The notes under the pieces are model-generated. The model saw only the letters and a program-made list of their open reading frames with translations, searched no databases and was not told the origin of the DNA. The translations under genes and the position numbers were made by a program. Shown one piece after another: positions 23,960 through 35,379 of a stretch of 64,000 nt of DNA. The stretch's first letter is position 1. Each line of letters opens with the position of its first letter. Source of the stretch: Tetracentron sinense (taxonomy: Eukaryota > Streptophyta > Magnoliopsida > Trochodendrales > Trochodendraceae); assembly GCA_015143295.1 (NCBI GenBank), contig CM026551.1, positions 14,061,827 to 14,125,826 of the forward strand, read 5' to 3'.

Positions 23960-24031
23960 ATGGCTTCTATCAGTCTCGCTCCGGCCGTTGGGCTCTCTGA
24001 AACATTTTCCAGATTGAGAAGACAAGGCAAA
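23960..24031 (+). pseudogene. TSA: Orphan exon 1 of a tryptophan synthase alpha-chain gene
   Basis: Seen: ATG at 23960 gives MASISLAPAVGLSETFSRLR then RQGK, followed at once by a gtaagc donor in phase 0. Known: plant TSA/indole-3-glycerol-phosphate lyase genes have a first exon ending LKKQGK|VA.IP.ITAGDPDL. The match is to the conserved start of the (beta/alpha)8 barrel. No second exon (ITAGDPDL, PYSDPLADGP) was found downstream. Either the rest was lost or moved, or an extremely long intron holds the next gene. There is no complete transit peptide, as in BX1/IGL-like enzymes or in a truncated copy. Gene family is fairly sure; status is uncertain. Confidence 0.68.
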
Positions 24032-24473
24032 GTAAGCATTTTGATTCTTTTAATTTTGTATTTATTTTTCTGTTTTTTTCAATAAATTGATTGTTTTATT
24101 ATGTTTCAATCTATGTTGATTAATGGGGTTTTCATATTTTTGGTTTCTGGTCGAATTTGGCTGTTTTCTCAATGGGGTATGAATTGGGTTGTTCTGATTC
24201 AGTTGGGTGTATGAATATATTATATATACTCTCATGGTGAAATTACATGTGGGTTTGATTTTTAATTTGTTTGATGAAGAGAAACTTATTCAAATAAATA
24301 AAATAGAAATAGCTAGGCATGCTTGATGATAAATGTCAATGCAGTGATACACATATCTCTATTCCTGTGGGATTGTTTATTACTAATTAGTTGCTGTTTG
24401 GACTTCACTTTTGGATAATATGATGAGAGAAAAGATGAAATCTAGTGTATATAACCCGTAGGAAGACTTCGGT

Positions 24474-24714
24474 GGCGTCTGGATTGGATTTTTTTTGGCC
24501 AAAAATCAATTCTGGTAAAATTGATTGTGTAGAAATTAATGGTCAAATAATTATTTTTTCAAATAATGGTTTTTGGAGAATATGAAGTTGAGAGACTCAC
24601 CTACTTATTCTCCGAACACTATTATTTGAAAAAAATGATTATTTGACCATTAATTTCTATACAATCAATTTTACCAGAATTGAGTTTTGGCCAAAAAAAT
24701 CCAATCCAAACGCC
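24474..24714. mobile_element. 241-bp foldback element (MITE) with ~100-bp arms
   Basis: Left arm starts ggcgtctggattggatt and the reverse complement of the right end reads ggcgtttggattggatt. Arms stay near-identical for about 100 bases (ggccaaaa, caattctggtaaaattgatt, ggtcaaataat) around a short centre at about 24580-24610. Target duplication not certain. Lies just after the orphan TSA exon. Confidence 0.88.
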
Positions 24715-25320
24715 CCATACATGTTTACAACTTTACATAAGTCATGTGACCCATGTACTAGGGGATCAGGCTCTCTTGGAAAATTAACCTGATTGGATGA
24801 TTGCTACCCTTTGTTCTTATCACTGATTTTTATGACTTCTCGTGGACCCCTTAGGGTCTGTTAGGTTTAGATTGTTGCAGTCTGATTATACAATAAGCCA
24901 AGGATTAAAAATACGGTTTTGGAGATGTATTAGTCCCAACCGAAACCTATACATATTGGTTTTGGACGATACATATATTGATTAGAGCAGATTTAAGGAC
25001 TGAATACATGTTTTGCAAGAGCTGAAATTATAAAAAAAGAAATTGCACTCTTTCTGAAATGAAGATATATTTGTGGTGTATGCATTCATTAATGCTCAAT
25101 TTTGCTACCAGATTGGAGACCTGATTGGACTTTGCCCATGAAATGGGCTTCCAGCCAGTATATCAGCTTATGAGAGTTAAGTTTTGGAATCAGGAAGCCG
25201 AGAAAAAACAGAAAGGGAATTGGAGGTGACATAAACCGTATCGATACGCGTCCGCTAGGTGAGGAGGATCATATCTCCTCTTCTAGACCATCTTTCTTCC
25301 TGGAAAGCTTTGATTCATGC

Positions 25321-27252
25321 ATGCAACGTCTTCACCAACTTGTACGTGATCACTGCCCCTCTTTTCTCCAATGCTCTACAAGCTTCCTTTCTCTCCTAGA
25401 AACTGCCACTGATAGCCGAAAACTCCATCAAATTCATGCTCACATGATCGTCACTGGCATCATCATCCATCCCTTTGCCGCTAATCGACTACTATCTTCC
25501 CCTGCACTCATACAACCTGATTATGCACGTTCAATCTTCTCCCAAATCAGTAGCCCCAATCTATTCATATGGAACACCATGATCAAGAAACTCACTGAGA
25601 ATGATAAAAGTTTTACATACCCTCCTTTTTTACTCTATAAACAGATGCTCAAGACCGGCACCAAACCCAATAGCCATACATTTATGTACTTAACCAAGGC
25701 CTTTGTGGCCGGGTCCCATCTCCTGGAGGGAGAAGAAATCCATGCAAATGTTGTGAAAACTGGATTTGGGTCTAGTCAATTTATTTTAAGCGCATTAATA
25801 GGATTATATGTTGTTTGTGGATTTGCGGATCGAGGGCGTAAGTTGTTTGATGAAATGTCTCAACCAAGTTTGGTCTTGTGGACTGTGATGATGCGAGCTT
25901 ATGTTTGTGTGAATTGTCCGAAAGAAGCCTTATTGCTCTTTCAGAAGATGAGGGTAGCCGAAATGATGCCTGACTCGGTGGCGCTCGCAACTGCTGTTTC
26001 TGCCTGTAGTCAGTTGGGGGATTTGGGGATTGCAAAAATGATGCATGGATTTATCTGCAAGAGTGGAATTGAAATTGATGCTTTTGTGAGTAGCGGGCTG
26101 TTGAGTATGTTTGGAGATAGTGGGAATTTAAATCTTGCATATCAACTGTTTTGTGAAATGCCCATGAAGAATATCGTGGTCTGGAACACCATGATTCATC
26201 AATGTGTCGAACATGACAGTCTGGAATTGATGCAGCATTTGTTTAATATAATGCCGGATAGAGATGTTGTATCATGGAATACGATAATTGGCGGGTTATC
26301 GCAGGCTGGCCGATGTAAGGAGGCAGTAGCATTGTTCCATGAAATGGAATTGTCTGATGTGAAACCTAATGGATTGACATTGCTAAGTGTCCTCTCTGCT
26401 TGTGCTAGTCTTGGAGCTTTGGATACTGGTACATGGATCCATGCTTATGCTGAGAAGAATAATCTGAATTCAAAGGGTTCATTAGATTCTAGCCTGATCG
26501 ACATGTATTCGAAATGTGGGAGCATTGATAAGTCAGTTCAAGTGTTTCAGAAGGTTCCCATAAGAGATCTCTTTTCATGGACATCCCTTATTTGTGGACT
26601 AGCTATGCATGGACATGGGAAGCAGGCCCTACATTATTTCTCCAGAATGCAAGCAGTTGGTGTACAACCAGATGATGTCACAATGGTAGGAGTCCTCCAT
26701 GCTTGTGCCCATGCAGGATTGTTAAATGAAGGGTGGCAGTATTTTCGAACGATGGAGAAAGTTTATAATCTGTCACCCAAGGTTGAACATTATGGATGCA
26801 TGATTGATCTTTTAGGTCGAATGGGGCATCTAGAAGAGGCATATGATCTTATAATGGAACTGCCTGTTGATCCGAATGAGGTAATATGGGGAGCTTTACT
26901 AAGTGCTTGTAGAGTCCACAGAAACGTGGAGCTCGGAGAGATTGCAGCCAAGAGGCTGCTTGAGTTAGACCCTTCTGATCCATGGGCCCGAGTAATGCTG
27001 TCTAACATGTATGCAGAAGCTTGTAGATGGGATGGAGTCATGAGGCTAAGGAAAGAGATGAAAGAGAGGGGGGTGAGGAAAACACCTGGGTGCAGCTCCA
27101 TTGAGGTGACTGGCAGAGTTCATGAGTTTCTTGTTGGAGACAAGTCGCATCCCCAGCAATCTGAGATTCATTCAATGCTAGAAAGATTGAACAATGTTGA
27201 AATTATGATGAAATGGAACAGCACAAGTTATTATATAAATGTTGAAAAATGA
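25321..27252 (+). CDS. PLS-type pentatricopeptide repeat protein with E/E+ tail, intronless
   Basis: One uninterrupted 643-codon frame from the ATG at 25321. Seen: repeated PPR units such as PNLFIWNTMIKKL, PSLVLWTVMMRAYV, KNIVVWNTMIHQC, RDVVSWNTIIGGLSQAGRCK, RDLFSWTSLICGLAMHGHGK, PDDVTMVGVLHACAHAGLLN and VEHYGCMIDLLGRMGHLEEA, then an E motif (NEVIWGALLSACRVHRNVEL) and an E+ stretch (GCSSIEVTGRVHEFLVGDKS HP). There is no DYW deaminase domain. Known: PLS/E proteins bind single-stranded organelle RNA and mostly guide C-to-U editing with a deaminase supplied in trans. Target site and organelle cannot be read here; a short N-terminus before the first repeats leaves targeting open. Intronless structure is usual for the family. 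Confidence 0.93.
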   Translation: MQRLHQLVRDHCPSFLQCSTSFLSLLETATDSRKLHQIHAHMIVTGIIIHPFAANRLLSSPALIQPDYARSIFSQISSPNLFIWNTMIKKLTENDKSFTYPPFLLYKQMLKTGTKPNSHTFMYLTKAFVAGSHLLEGEEIHANVVKTGFGSSQFILSALIGLYVVCGFADRGRKLFDEMSQPSLVLWTVMMRAYVCVNCPKEALLLFQKMRVAEMMPDSVALATAVSACSQLGDLGIAKMMHGFICKSGIEIDAFVSSGLLSMFGDSGNLNLAYQLFCEMPMKNIVVWNTMIHQCVEHDSLELMQHLFNIMPDRDVVSWNTIIGGLSQAGRCKEAVALFHEMELSDVKPNGLTLLSVLSACASLGALDTGTWIHAYAEKNNLNSKGSLDSSLIDMYSKCGSIDKSVQVFQKVPIRDLFSWTSLICGLAMHGHGKQALHYFSRMQAVGVQPDDVTMVGVLHACAHAGLLNEGWQYFRTMEKVYNLSPKVEHYGCMIDLLGRMGHLEEAYDLIMELPVDPNEVIWGALLSACRVHRNVELGEIAAKRLLELDPSDPWARVMLSNMYAEACRWDGVMRLRKEMKERGVRKTPGCSSIEVTGRVHEFLVGDKSHPQQSEIHSMLERLNNVEIMMKWNSTSYYINVEK

Positions 27253-27256
27253 GTCA

Positions 27257-27325
27257 TTTGGAGACAAATTGCATCCTCGGATTCATTCAATGCTACAAAA
27301 GATTGAGTCGTCGCTGAAGTTGTAA
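27257..27325 (+). repeat. Decayed partial repeat of the PPR gene's 3' coding end
   Basis: Just after the stop, 27257-27325 (ggagacaaattgcatcc, attcattcaatgctacaaaa, gaagttgtaatgaaa) repeats 27136-27213 of the coding region (ggagacaagtcgcatcc, attcattcaatgctagaaag, gaaattatgatgaaa) with changes and small gaps. A local duplication within the 3' UTR. Confidence 0.7.
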
Positions 27326-28529
27326 TGAAATTAACCAGTGTTCTTTATAAATATTTGATTTCCATGTAAATATATGTTACCTGTTATCAGAATAAGTTAA
27401 GTGTTAGGTATTGATGAAAAATCAGGCTAGCCTTACACCACTTAGTATGTAATACACTTGGGCATTAGCTCTGAAATAGAATCAACTACCTTGATGGGCC
27501 ACCACTTGGGTTAATTACAGCCCTGATTAGCGTCAACTACATTACCCGAATCGTGATTAGGATTGGTGTAATTTTGTAGTCCAATGCCTATAATTTTAGT
27601 GATGGTCCAAAATTAAGAAACTGATTGGACAGGCAAGCCCATCCCAATTCTATATTCAACTGAAAATAAACGTACACATTAATTATACAGTTTAAGACTG
27701 AATGGACATATAGCAGTTGGACAGTTATAGCTGACACACAATCCACCAAAAGGACTATTTTGAAGTAATAAAATTCATCTCGAGGAGAAATACAAAAGCA
27801 ACCATCAATCCCTTTCTTTAATAAAATTTAAAATTTTAATTAAACAAATATAAAAATGCTCTTCTAAGATAAGAAAAAAGAAAATAACTTCTCCAAATCT
27901 GCAAAATTATGAAACTATGTTCATAAATCAGATGAAATCCTGACAGTTGTAAACCAAAACCAACAAAAAAGACAATAGTTGCCAATGGAGCTATACTTAA
28001 GGAAATATAAAAATGGAGAATTATTCAGGTTAGTTTAGCTTTCATACTGGGAAAAAACCCAGGTGCTTTCTTTACCTGCTAAATTAAGTCAAATTCTTAC
28101 CAATTCTAGAAAGACCCAAGAATATACAAAATGTACACGGTAATTTGTTTCTCAAAAATGTATCTTTACAATCAGTAGAAGATAAAAATTAAACTTAGTA
28201 ATAAAAAAAAAAACCAACAACAATTCTGATATAGTTGAATTGATGGATACAGATCCAACTTCCATTATAAGAACAAAACTCGTCTCTAAATAGAGACAAT
28301 TGCAAGGAGACTAACTCCTAGAGATAGATTTCTTTTTCACTCTCACTAGTTTCAGGAACATTTATAATTTTGAATGTAAATTAATGTCCTGCCATGGCTA
28401 TGTCTGAAAGGAGTAACTTTCAACTACTTTATTGTTAATAGAGTTAGTCAAGGTGATGATGTGCGTTAAAGAATTTGGAAATGTCCAAGTATATGACACA
28501 TTATAATTTCGGCAATTTTTGTCTCTCTT
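27326..28529. other. Intergenic, AT-rich, no gene seen
   Basis: PPR 3' flank then AT-rich sequence without recognisable coding, RNA or repeat structure. Confidence 0.4.
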
Positions 28530-29255
28530 TCTTTTTTTTTTGATCGCTAAATAGGAAATTATATAAATGAAAAGAACATAATACTGAGGGGTTCACAAGA
28601 GGAGTGAACTCGAAAAAGAAACTAAACACAAAATAAGAAATCCTAGGAAAAAAAAAGAGAAACAAAGAGGCACAACCATGAGGAAGGAAATAAAAACTAT
28701 CAGCCCCAATTAACTAGCCAACCCTGTCCTCTCTTGCGAAGAGCCAAGATGAGAGAAGACGCATGACCCTTACACAAAGCTGATCTGGATGAAGGGGTGA
28801 CATTTCGAATACCCTCAGATTCCTCTCCTTCGAAATGGACCAGACAATAACCCCTAAGATAATGCTTCGGGCTTCCTCCAAACAACCCTCCACCTTAACC
28901 GAATGCTAACAACGTAAAAGTCTCGTAAAGTACGAGGAAAAACCCACCAAATAACCAACCGTGAAAGGAACTAGCCCCATAACCCGAACGCAAAAGGGCA
29001 ATGCAAAAGAAGGTGATCAACTGATTCCTCCTCTTGGAGGCACATGAAACACCCATTTGCCATCTTGCATCCTCTATTTTGCAAGTGATCACATGTGAGG
29101 ATTTTGTCTAGGGTTGCCGACCAGAGAAAGAAGGAAACTTTGGATGAGATACTCTGGTTCCACACCTGCTTATGCGGGATGGGACCTCCTTGGAGATCTC
29201 TAGAGGCCTTGTAGAGAGATCTCACTGAGAACTGACCCTTGTTCAAATTCCGACA
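28530..29255 (-). mobile_element. 5'-truncated L1-type LINE 3' fragment (antisense)
   Basis: T11 tract at 28531-28541 (poly-A on the minus strand), then minus-strand zf-RVT region at 29246-28971: GQFSVRSLYKAS, VSFFLWSATLDKILTCDHLQ, GCFMCLQEEESVDHLLLHCP. Related to but distinct from the LINE in the FtsH-like gene. No clear target duplication. Confidence 0.86.
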
Positions 29256-29709
29256 TCACTGAGATGAGGAAGAATGTTTAATAAAGGAAAAATTATGAAG
29301 TGAAAAAGTAAAGATGAAAGATGATAATTGGGGCATAGAGCTCCTACTTACATAGCCATTATATATTATGAGTCGGTCTATGGGTACTCCCAAATATACT
29401 ACCCAATCCTAACCGTCTATGGCTAATTGCTAAGGGCCAAGGTTTGGCTTGACTTATTTTGTCTTTTCTAATGGCACATCAGCTCTAATCCTAACATTTC
29501 AATAATTGAATTAAAAGGTTAGGATTTGGGAGTATATTTGGGAGTACCCGGAGATTTTTCATATATCATACCCATTGCCATATCACGAACTGTCAAGGGA
29601 TAACTTGGTACCTAAGGGTTTTAAAATAAGTTGGACCAAGAATGAATTCATTGAATGCAACTTTAATAACAACATTATTTGACTAAACCACTAAGGCGAT
29701 AGTTAAGAT

Positions 29710-30315
29710 TGATGGTCAGGAAATTCCCCAAAGCAATCATTTTCACTTTTCAGTACTTTGATTTAGTTATTCAATTTAATGGATACATGGAGGAGGAGGA
29801 TGTCTTCAATAAGATTAGTTAGGTGGCTAAAATGGAGAAGTGCTTTTGGAGTGTTATGGGACCAACACATTTCCATGAAACATAAACGGAAATTTTATAA
29901 GACAAAAAATAAGACCAACTATACTTTATGCTGTGTAATGTTGGGCGACCAAGAAGCAACATATTCATAGGATGAGGATTCTAAGATGGATGGGTGGAAA
30001 AACTAGGAAAGAGAAGATCATAAATGAAGGCATTTCAAGTATCTGTTTAGCTCCATCATGTGATAAAATAAGGAAAAATCCTTTGAGATGGCTCAAACAT
30101 GTTCAACGAAGACCAATGACAACACTAGTGAGGAGTAAGATAGTGCAAGTTGAAGGCTCTAGAAAGGCGGTGGGGAAGGTTGAAACGATGAAGATAGCAA
30201 GAAAAGATTTGATAAATCACGTTTTAACTTAAGATATGGCTCTTAATAGACTGGAATTGCGGAACAAGATTCGTGTTGGTGACCCCAAATAGGTGGGAGT
30301 AAGGCATGGACAAAG
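29710..30315 (+). mobile_element. RTE-type LINE 3' fragment
   Basis: Plus-strand readings in several frames: WLKWRSAFGVL, KRKFYKT, MRILRWMGGKTRKEKI, PLRWLKHVQRRPMTT, VQVEGSRK, ARKDL and MALNRLEWRNKIRVGDPK. Known: these match the C-terminal end of plant RTE-clade LINEs (MRMLRWM.G.TRKD, LRWFGHVQRRP, MALDR..WR..I.VADP). Broken by several stops and frame changes; old. Confidence 0.86.
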
Positions 30316-32426
30316 AGGGGAAAAAAAGAGAAGATTGCCACATCACAATATAAAGATAAATTGTTTAAACATGTGGCAAAACTTAAATTAGGTTAGGATT
30401 TAATCTGTATTTAGTTTAAGTTAGATTTTTTATTATTATTTTTGGTTTGTCTAAAGAGATAAGTTCAGAGGATTGAGCTTAGATTTAATACTAAGTTCTT
30501 TTATTTTATAAGGATATTTATATTCAGGAATGGCAGACAAAGCGGGCTGAGAAAAAAAAACTAAGTGGCATTAATGGATTACACCAAAAAGAAGATCATC
30601 CCTGACCCCCCAACCAAAAAAAACAACAACTAATTCTAGTTTCCAAAGTAGAGTAACTTTAGGTTTCTTCTATTTCTTTACATATAGGTTCATACCGTTA
30701 ACAAATTGTAAGTTGTAAAAAAATAAAAATAAAAATTTATTTTCCAAGAGAAAAAACACCAGTCCAAACAAAGGTTGTGGTGTGTAAATTGAGGCAAGAG
30801 ATTGAAGTTCTCTTTAATTTTATCATTTAATATTATATCTTCCCTTCTCTTCTTCTATTTTCTTTGTTTTTTTTGTTCGACGTTGCATGGTGCTTGTTCT
30901 TGATCTTGTGATATGAGAACAACCATATTCTTTGATTGTGGTGGAGAAAGAGGACAGTGAGATCTTGAGAACATGCTTTCTCCTTCTCTCTCATTGCTCC
31001 TTTTCTCTCATTGTGACCTGGGTGGTATCGGTTAAAGCTTTCAATCCATGGTATTGAGGTCTCAAGAAACCCTGTGCTCGATCAGAAATAAATAAATAAA
31101 TAAATAGAATCTTTGTGCTTTACTTACCGTAGTCTTCTGCAATGCAAACCCTGACCAGGATGTTATCAAATATAAAGTTCTGCTAGAAATCTTTTCTACA
31201 GTTCTCTGATCAAATCAAAACAATCAAGAGCCCTACACAATCAGTTATCCTCGCATACAGCCTGACCAAACAAAAGCCACCAACTCCTATGGACACATAT
31301 AGATCCTAACAAGTACAACACCCTCAAATCCCAACTATCCCCAGGGAATCTACATCCACTCCCAAATTTACTGAAGAATAAGCTGTCGTCAGTCTCACAA
31401 ACCTCTTGTCCATCTTATTATCTAGTATGCAACTCTAACTAAATATTATGATTTCTCTACCAAATTTTATGCTACCTTGTTGCTAGTAAAAGATACTACC
31501 TATTATGTCAATTTTGGGGATATAATTGTATAATTCTGATTGTCAAATCTATCAATTCTGTAAAGAAGCAAGATTTCCGTCAAATTGTGCTTAATTATCA
31601 GATACCTTTGTGATTACTCATTACTGCCTCCTTTAGGTATGGGTTATTTATGGGAATGATTATTATATTCTGATCTGTGAAATTGACCCAGGAAATAAGT
31701 TGGAGGAGAAGCACGACTGCAAACATTAGAAACACAATCGCCACTCAGTGAGGTCTTTTTTTATGGACTCATTACGTGAATTCACTTTTATAAACTTAAA
31801 ATATGTAGAGATTTGATGTTATCCATGTCATGAAATTCAAATAAAGGTGAGAACATTAAATAAAAATATTTTTCTGACCATGTTATGCGGATACCAAAAA
31901 ACACCGAATTAGATAAATACCCTAATGTATTTTATATGCAGTTGTATTTGTGATGTATTGTTCATATTAGATTCTGTACAGAACATCTATAGTTGATTTT
32001 TGTTATTCATGTCCTTAAGCTCATGGTTTCCAATTTATAACAATTTCTTCAATCAATTGCACTTTGGATCGTCTAATATTTATTGGTTTCTTGGGTGTGC
32101 TTGGCTGTTTGCTATGTGCTTTGTTCCTTGAATGAGAAATCGTATTTTGTATGACTCTTTGTTGCTTGGATGAGGAGTAATTTGCAATGTTGTCTTTGCG
32201 GTCAAAACTTTGTATTGAAGTGGATTTTGCCTGAGAAATGGGACTTCTAAATAGAAACATGTCAGTGAGCATTGGAGGATAAGTAGGAAAGGGATTAAGT
32301 TTTGGGTACTTAGAGCGTGTAACTGACTTATTGGGTTTTGGTTCGGGAATTGGCTGGTCTTGTGTTACAGGCTTACAAAACATTGGTTGTGCTGCTTGTA
32401 ACCTCGTGGAGTCTTTGTGACTTAGA
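30316..32426. other. Intergenic, no gene confirmed
   Basis: Mostly AT-rich. A minus-strand open frame of 143 codons lies at 32021-32452 (basic, Ser/Lys/Pro-rich, ends VQLIEEIVINWKP) with a possible acceptor near 32423; I recognise no domain. It may be a last exon or chance. A short (aaat)n run is at about 31088-31108. Confidence 0.35.
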
Positions 32427-32650
32427 TTTTTTTGATTGATAAACCAGAACATATATTAATCAAAAAGAGATACAACCCAACAAATCACCCAGGTCTACCC
32501 TATCCCGTCAGATTGAAACCCATTCTACAACCAGTAGTCGGATACCAGAACGAATGCGAGATAGAGAAGAAGGAGAATCCTCGAAGACTCTCTTGTTTTG
32601 CTCCTTCCATATCGATCATGAAATAGCTCCCGGGAGAATTGACCAAATAG
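32427..32650 (-). mobile_element. Probable LINE 3' tail (antisense), interrupted by the following LTR
   Basis: T7 tract, then an AT-rich stretch (gattgataaaccagaacata) typical of the ends of the L1-type LINEs here, then about 150 bases of less clear sequence. Assignment rests on tail form only; the LTR at 32664 begins just beyond. Confidence 0.45.
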
Positions 32651-32663
32651 TCCATGTGACTTA

Positions 32664-35221
32664 TGTAAGCACCCAATTTTTACACCCCTCCTTAACCATG
32701 GTTAAGAACTTTTAACCATGGTTATCTCAGCCGAGTCCCCTTAACCATAGGTCCAACCCTAGTTAATCCTAGGACCAACCCTAGAACCTAACCCTAGTCA
32801 AACCCTAGGACCTAACCCTAGTCAAACCTTAAACCTAGCTAAGCCCTAGCCTAGCCCTTAGGGCTTAAACCCAAGTCCAAGGACCCTAGGGCCTAAACCC
32901 TCGGTTGGCCCAAAAATTCATATTCAAAACCCCCATACCGCGTGCACTATTGGCCTAGGCCTTGTTTGGGCCCAGTAGTGGTGGTAGATTATCTACCGCC
33001 ATAGTTTTTTAGCCTGAGATGGTAATGGCGGTAGTTATTCTACCGCATAACTACCGCCATTACCTATTTCGTCCCCCTACACACCAGGCACGCTTCTGAG
33101 GCAGCCCCTCTCCTCTCCTGCACCTCCGCCCACCTTGGTACTATTGCCATGGGTGTCCCCAACCCTTGGCCTATAAAATCCAACACCCCCACAACCTTCT
33201 TCTCAGGTTGAAACGCCCCCACCCGAACCCCTGTTGGTTTTTCAAAATCCAGGCCCCCTTTCTAACACCCTCCAAGCCTCACTCGAGTTCCCTAGGGACC
33301 ACCCCAGCTCCCTCATCAGTTGTGCAGCCTCCCTGCCACCACCGCAGCACCACCAGACCGCCACAGAGCCACCACCACTGTCGTAGCCATCACTGCAGGC
33401 CAACAAGAGGGTATGGTCACCCCCTACCCCTTTTTACTTCTCTTAAGCATCAATGTGTGCCCCTGGTCATTCCAGGGGACTTTATCCTTTGTAGTTTGCT
33501 GTTCAAACCCAAAACAAGGGTTTCCCCCACCTTCTTCATAGGCGTGGGGAACCCCTCACTTGCAACTAGGCAGGCCTCTGGCAAATTCTGGGGGTCCCTC
33601 AATCCATGAGGGATCTCTTGGGATCCTTGCAGAGCAGCCCCGAAGGGCACAAGCCATTTTCTGGAAAAATCCAGGAATGGAGGTAAACACAGTACCGCCA
33701 TTGCATTAACCGTGGTTAAAATTGACTGAACCAAAGAAGTCCTTAATGGCAGTAGATGTTCTACCGCCATTACCTGTTACCAAATACAGTAACTTTAGCC
33801 CACTGTGGGGCCCACTCCAGACTACTCCCAGGGCCTACATCAGGCCCAGGGTATTCCTTGGACTTCCTTCTCCAACCCTGTGGGTCCAGTACCCCTTGGG
33901 TTCACCCCAAACTCTAACCCCAGGCCTGCAAAAGTCCCCTGGTATTGCTTCTGTAATGGCGGTAATCATATTACCGCCATTATTGATTTCCTGCTACTTG
34001 GGCTTTTGCACAGGGCCCAGGCCTGGTAGGAGGCCATTCTAGGCCCTGCCAAGCTCCCTGGGTCCATCCCAGACCTGCTCAGACCTTAACCAGGGGTTAA
34101 CCCAACCCCGGTTACTTTTTAACCATGGTTAGCTGATCTAACCTCAAGGAAAAAATCCCAGAAATTCCCTAAAAATCCTAAAAAATCAGAAAATGCAGGA
34201 AATGAATAAACCAAGCCTTGCACTTTGCCTAACCACGGTCAAATGGACTAACCATGGTTAACCCTTTGCATTAGCCATGGTCAAGCCCATTTAACCTTGA
34301 AAAATTGGGAAAAATCCTCGAAATTGCAAAACAGTGTTAAAGGACCATAAAACTGAATTTGGACCTTGTCAGTTGTTATCCATGGTTGGCAATCGTAACC
34401 ATGGTTAGACCACCTCTTAACTCCGGTTAAACCCTGTTTGGCATCCGGGCCCAATCTTGGCCTACCGGGCCCAATCTTGGCTTACCGGGGCCCAATCTTA
34501 AGCCTACCGGGCTTACCCTTGACCTCCGGGTCCAAACCCTAGCCTCCAGGCTTCACCTTTGGCCTCCGGGCCCAAATCGGCCTACCGGGCCCAACCTTAG
34601 TCTACCAAGACTAGACCCTTAGCCTACCGGGCTAAACCTTGGCCTCTGGGCCCAACCCCAAGCCTCCGGGCTCAAACCTTGGCCACCGGGCCCAACCCTT
34701 AGCCTCTGGGCTTAACCCCTAGTCTCCGGACTTAATCTTTGGCCTCCGGGTCCAAACCCTCTAAACCAAGCACTTGACCAACTCGGTCAATCATACCATA
34801 GCCTCAGGGCTAGACCTTAGTGCATGCACACACTCCCTCAACCTTGGCACAGGCTCATGTGTCAGAACTACACTCGGTCTGATCTCACCCCATGTGAGTA
34901 CGTAGGCAACCCTTCTCGGGTTCGACCCTAGTTAGCTTTTCCCTTCTTGGATTAATATAAACTAAAACTAAGGCATTTAAACAATAATTGACATTAATTT
35001 GGCTTATACCTAGGGAGTAGGTTACTATTGCAAAATGGAAGGACTGGGAGGCCTAACACATTCCCCGGGACTTAACCGAACCTCTTACCTAGAACTCTGA
35101 AGCAGACCAAGACCTTATCCATTAAACCCGGAGACTTATCCCTCCTGGATGAATAAGTGACGACTCCTAATCTTAATCTCAGACCAACCAAACTGTGGGC
35201 GAGCCGGAATCCGTGCTCACA
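32664..35221. mobile_element. Solo LTR (probable Ty3/gypsy family), 2558 bp
   Basis: Seen: starts TGTAAGCACCCAATTTTTAC and ends GTGCTCACA, with 5-bp target duplications actta at 32659-32663 and 35222-35226. No internal region is present, so it is a solo LTR left by recombination. Its start and several inner blocks (tacgtaggcaaccc..cgggttc, agggagtaggt, ggcctaacac) match the LTR at 59706, so both belong to one family. Inside: accatggtta words, four hairpins built from taatggcggtag/taccgccatta (33005-33985), and about 15 short repeats of the cctaccgggcccaa type (34440-34760). Age: intermediate, as the target copies are still exact. Confidence 0.88.
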
Positions 35222-35379
35222 ACTTAGATTGCAGTCTTATGGAACCATGATGTAAGTTGTCAAAATAAAAACAAATGAAAATCCATAGGTAGATTATACA
35301 TATCAAACAACTTATGGGTGCCATTTGGTTAGACTTCTTGAGTGACTTCTACAGACTTCTGAGTTCTGATTCCTAGGAA

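Noticed and set aside
32021-32452. 143-codon minus-strand frame, basic and Ser-rich
   Set aside because: No domain, no convincing partner exon and no conserved motif that I can name; could be chance.
33166-34042. Overlapping Pro/His-rich frames
   Set aside because: They lie inside the solo LTR; composition is driven by its GC-rich repeats.
34440-34760. CRISPR-like array of short spaced repeats
   Set aside because: Plant nuclear context, variable unit length, no constant repeat/unique spacer pattern; it is part of the LTR.
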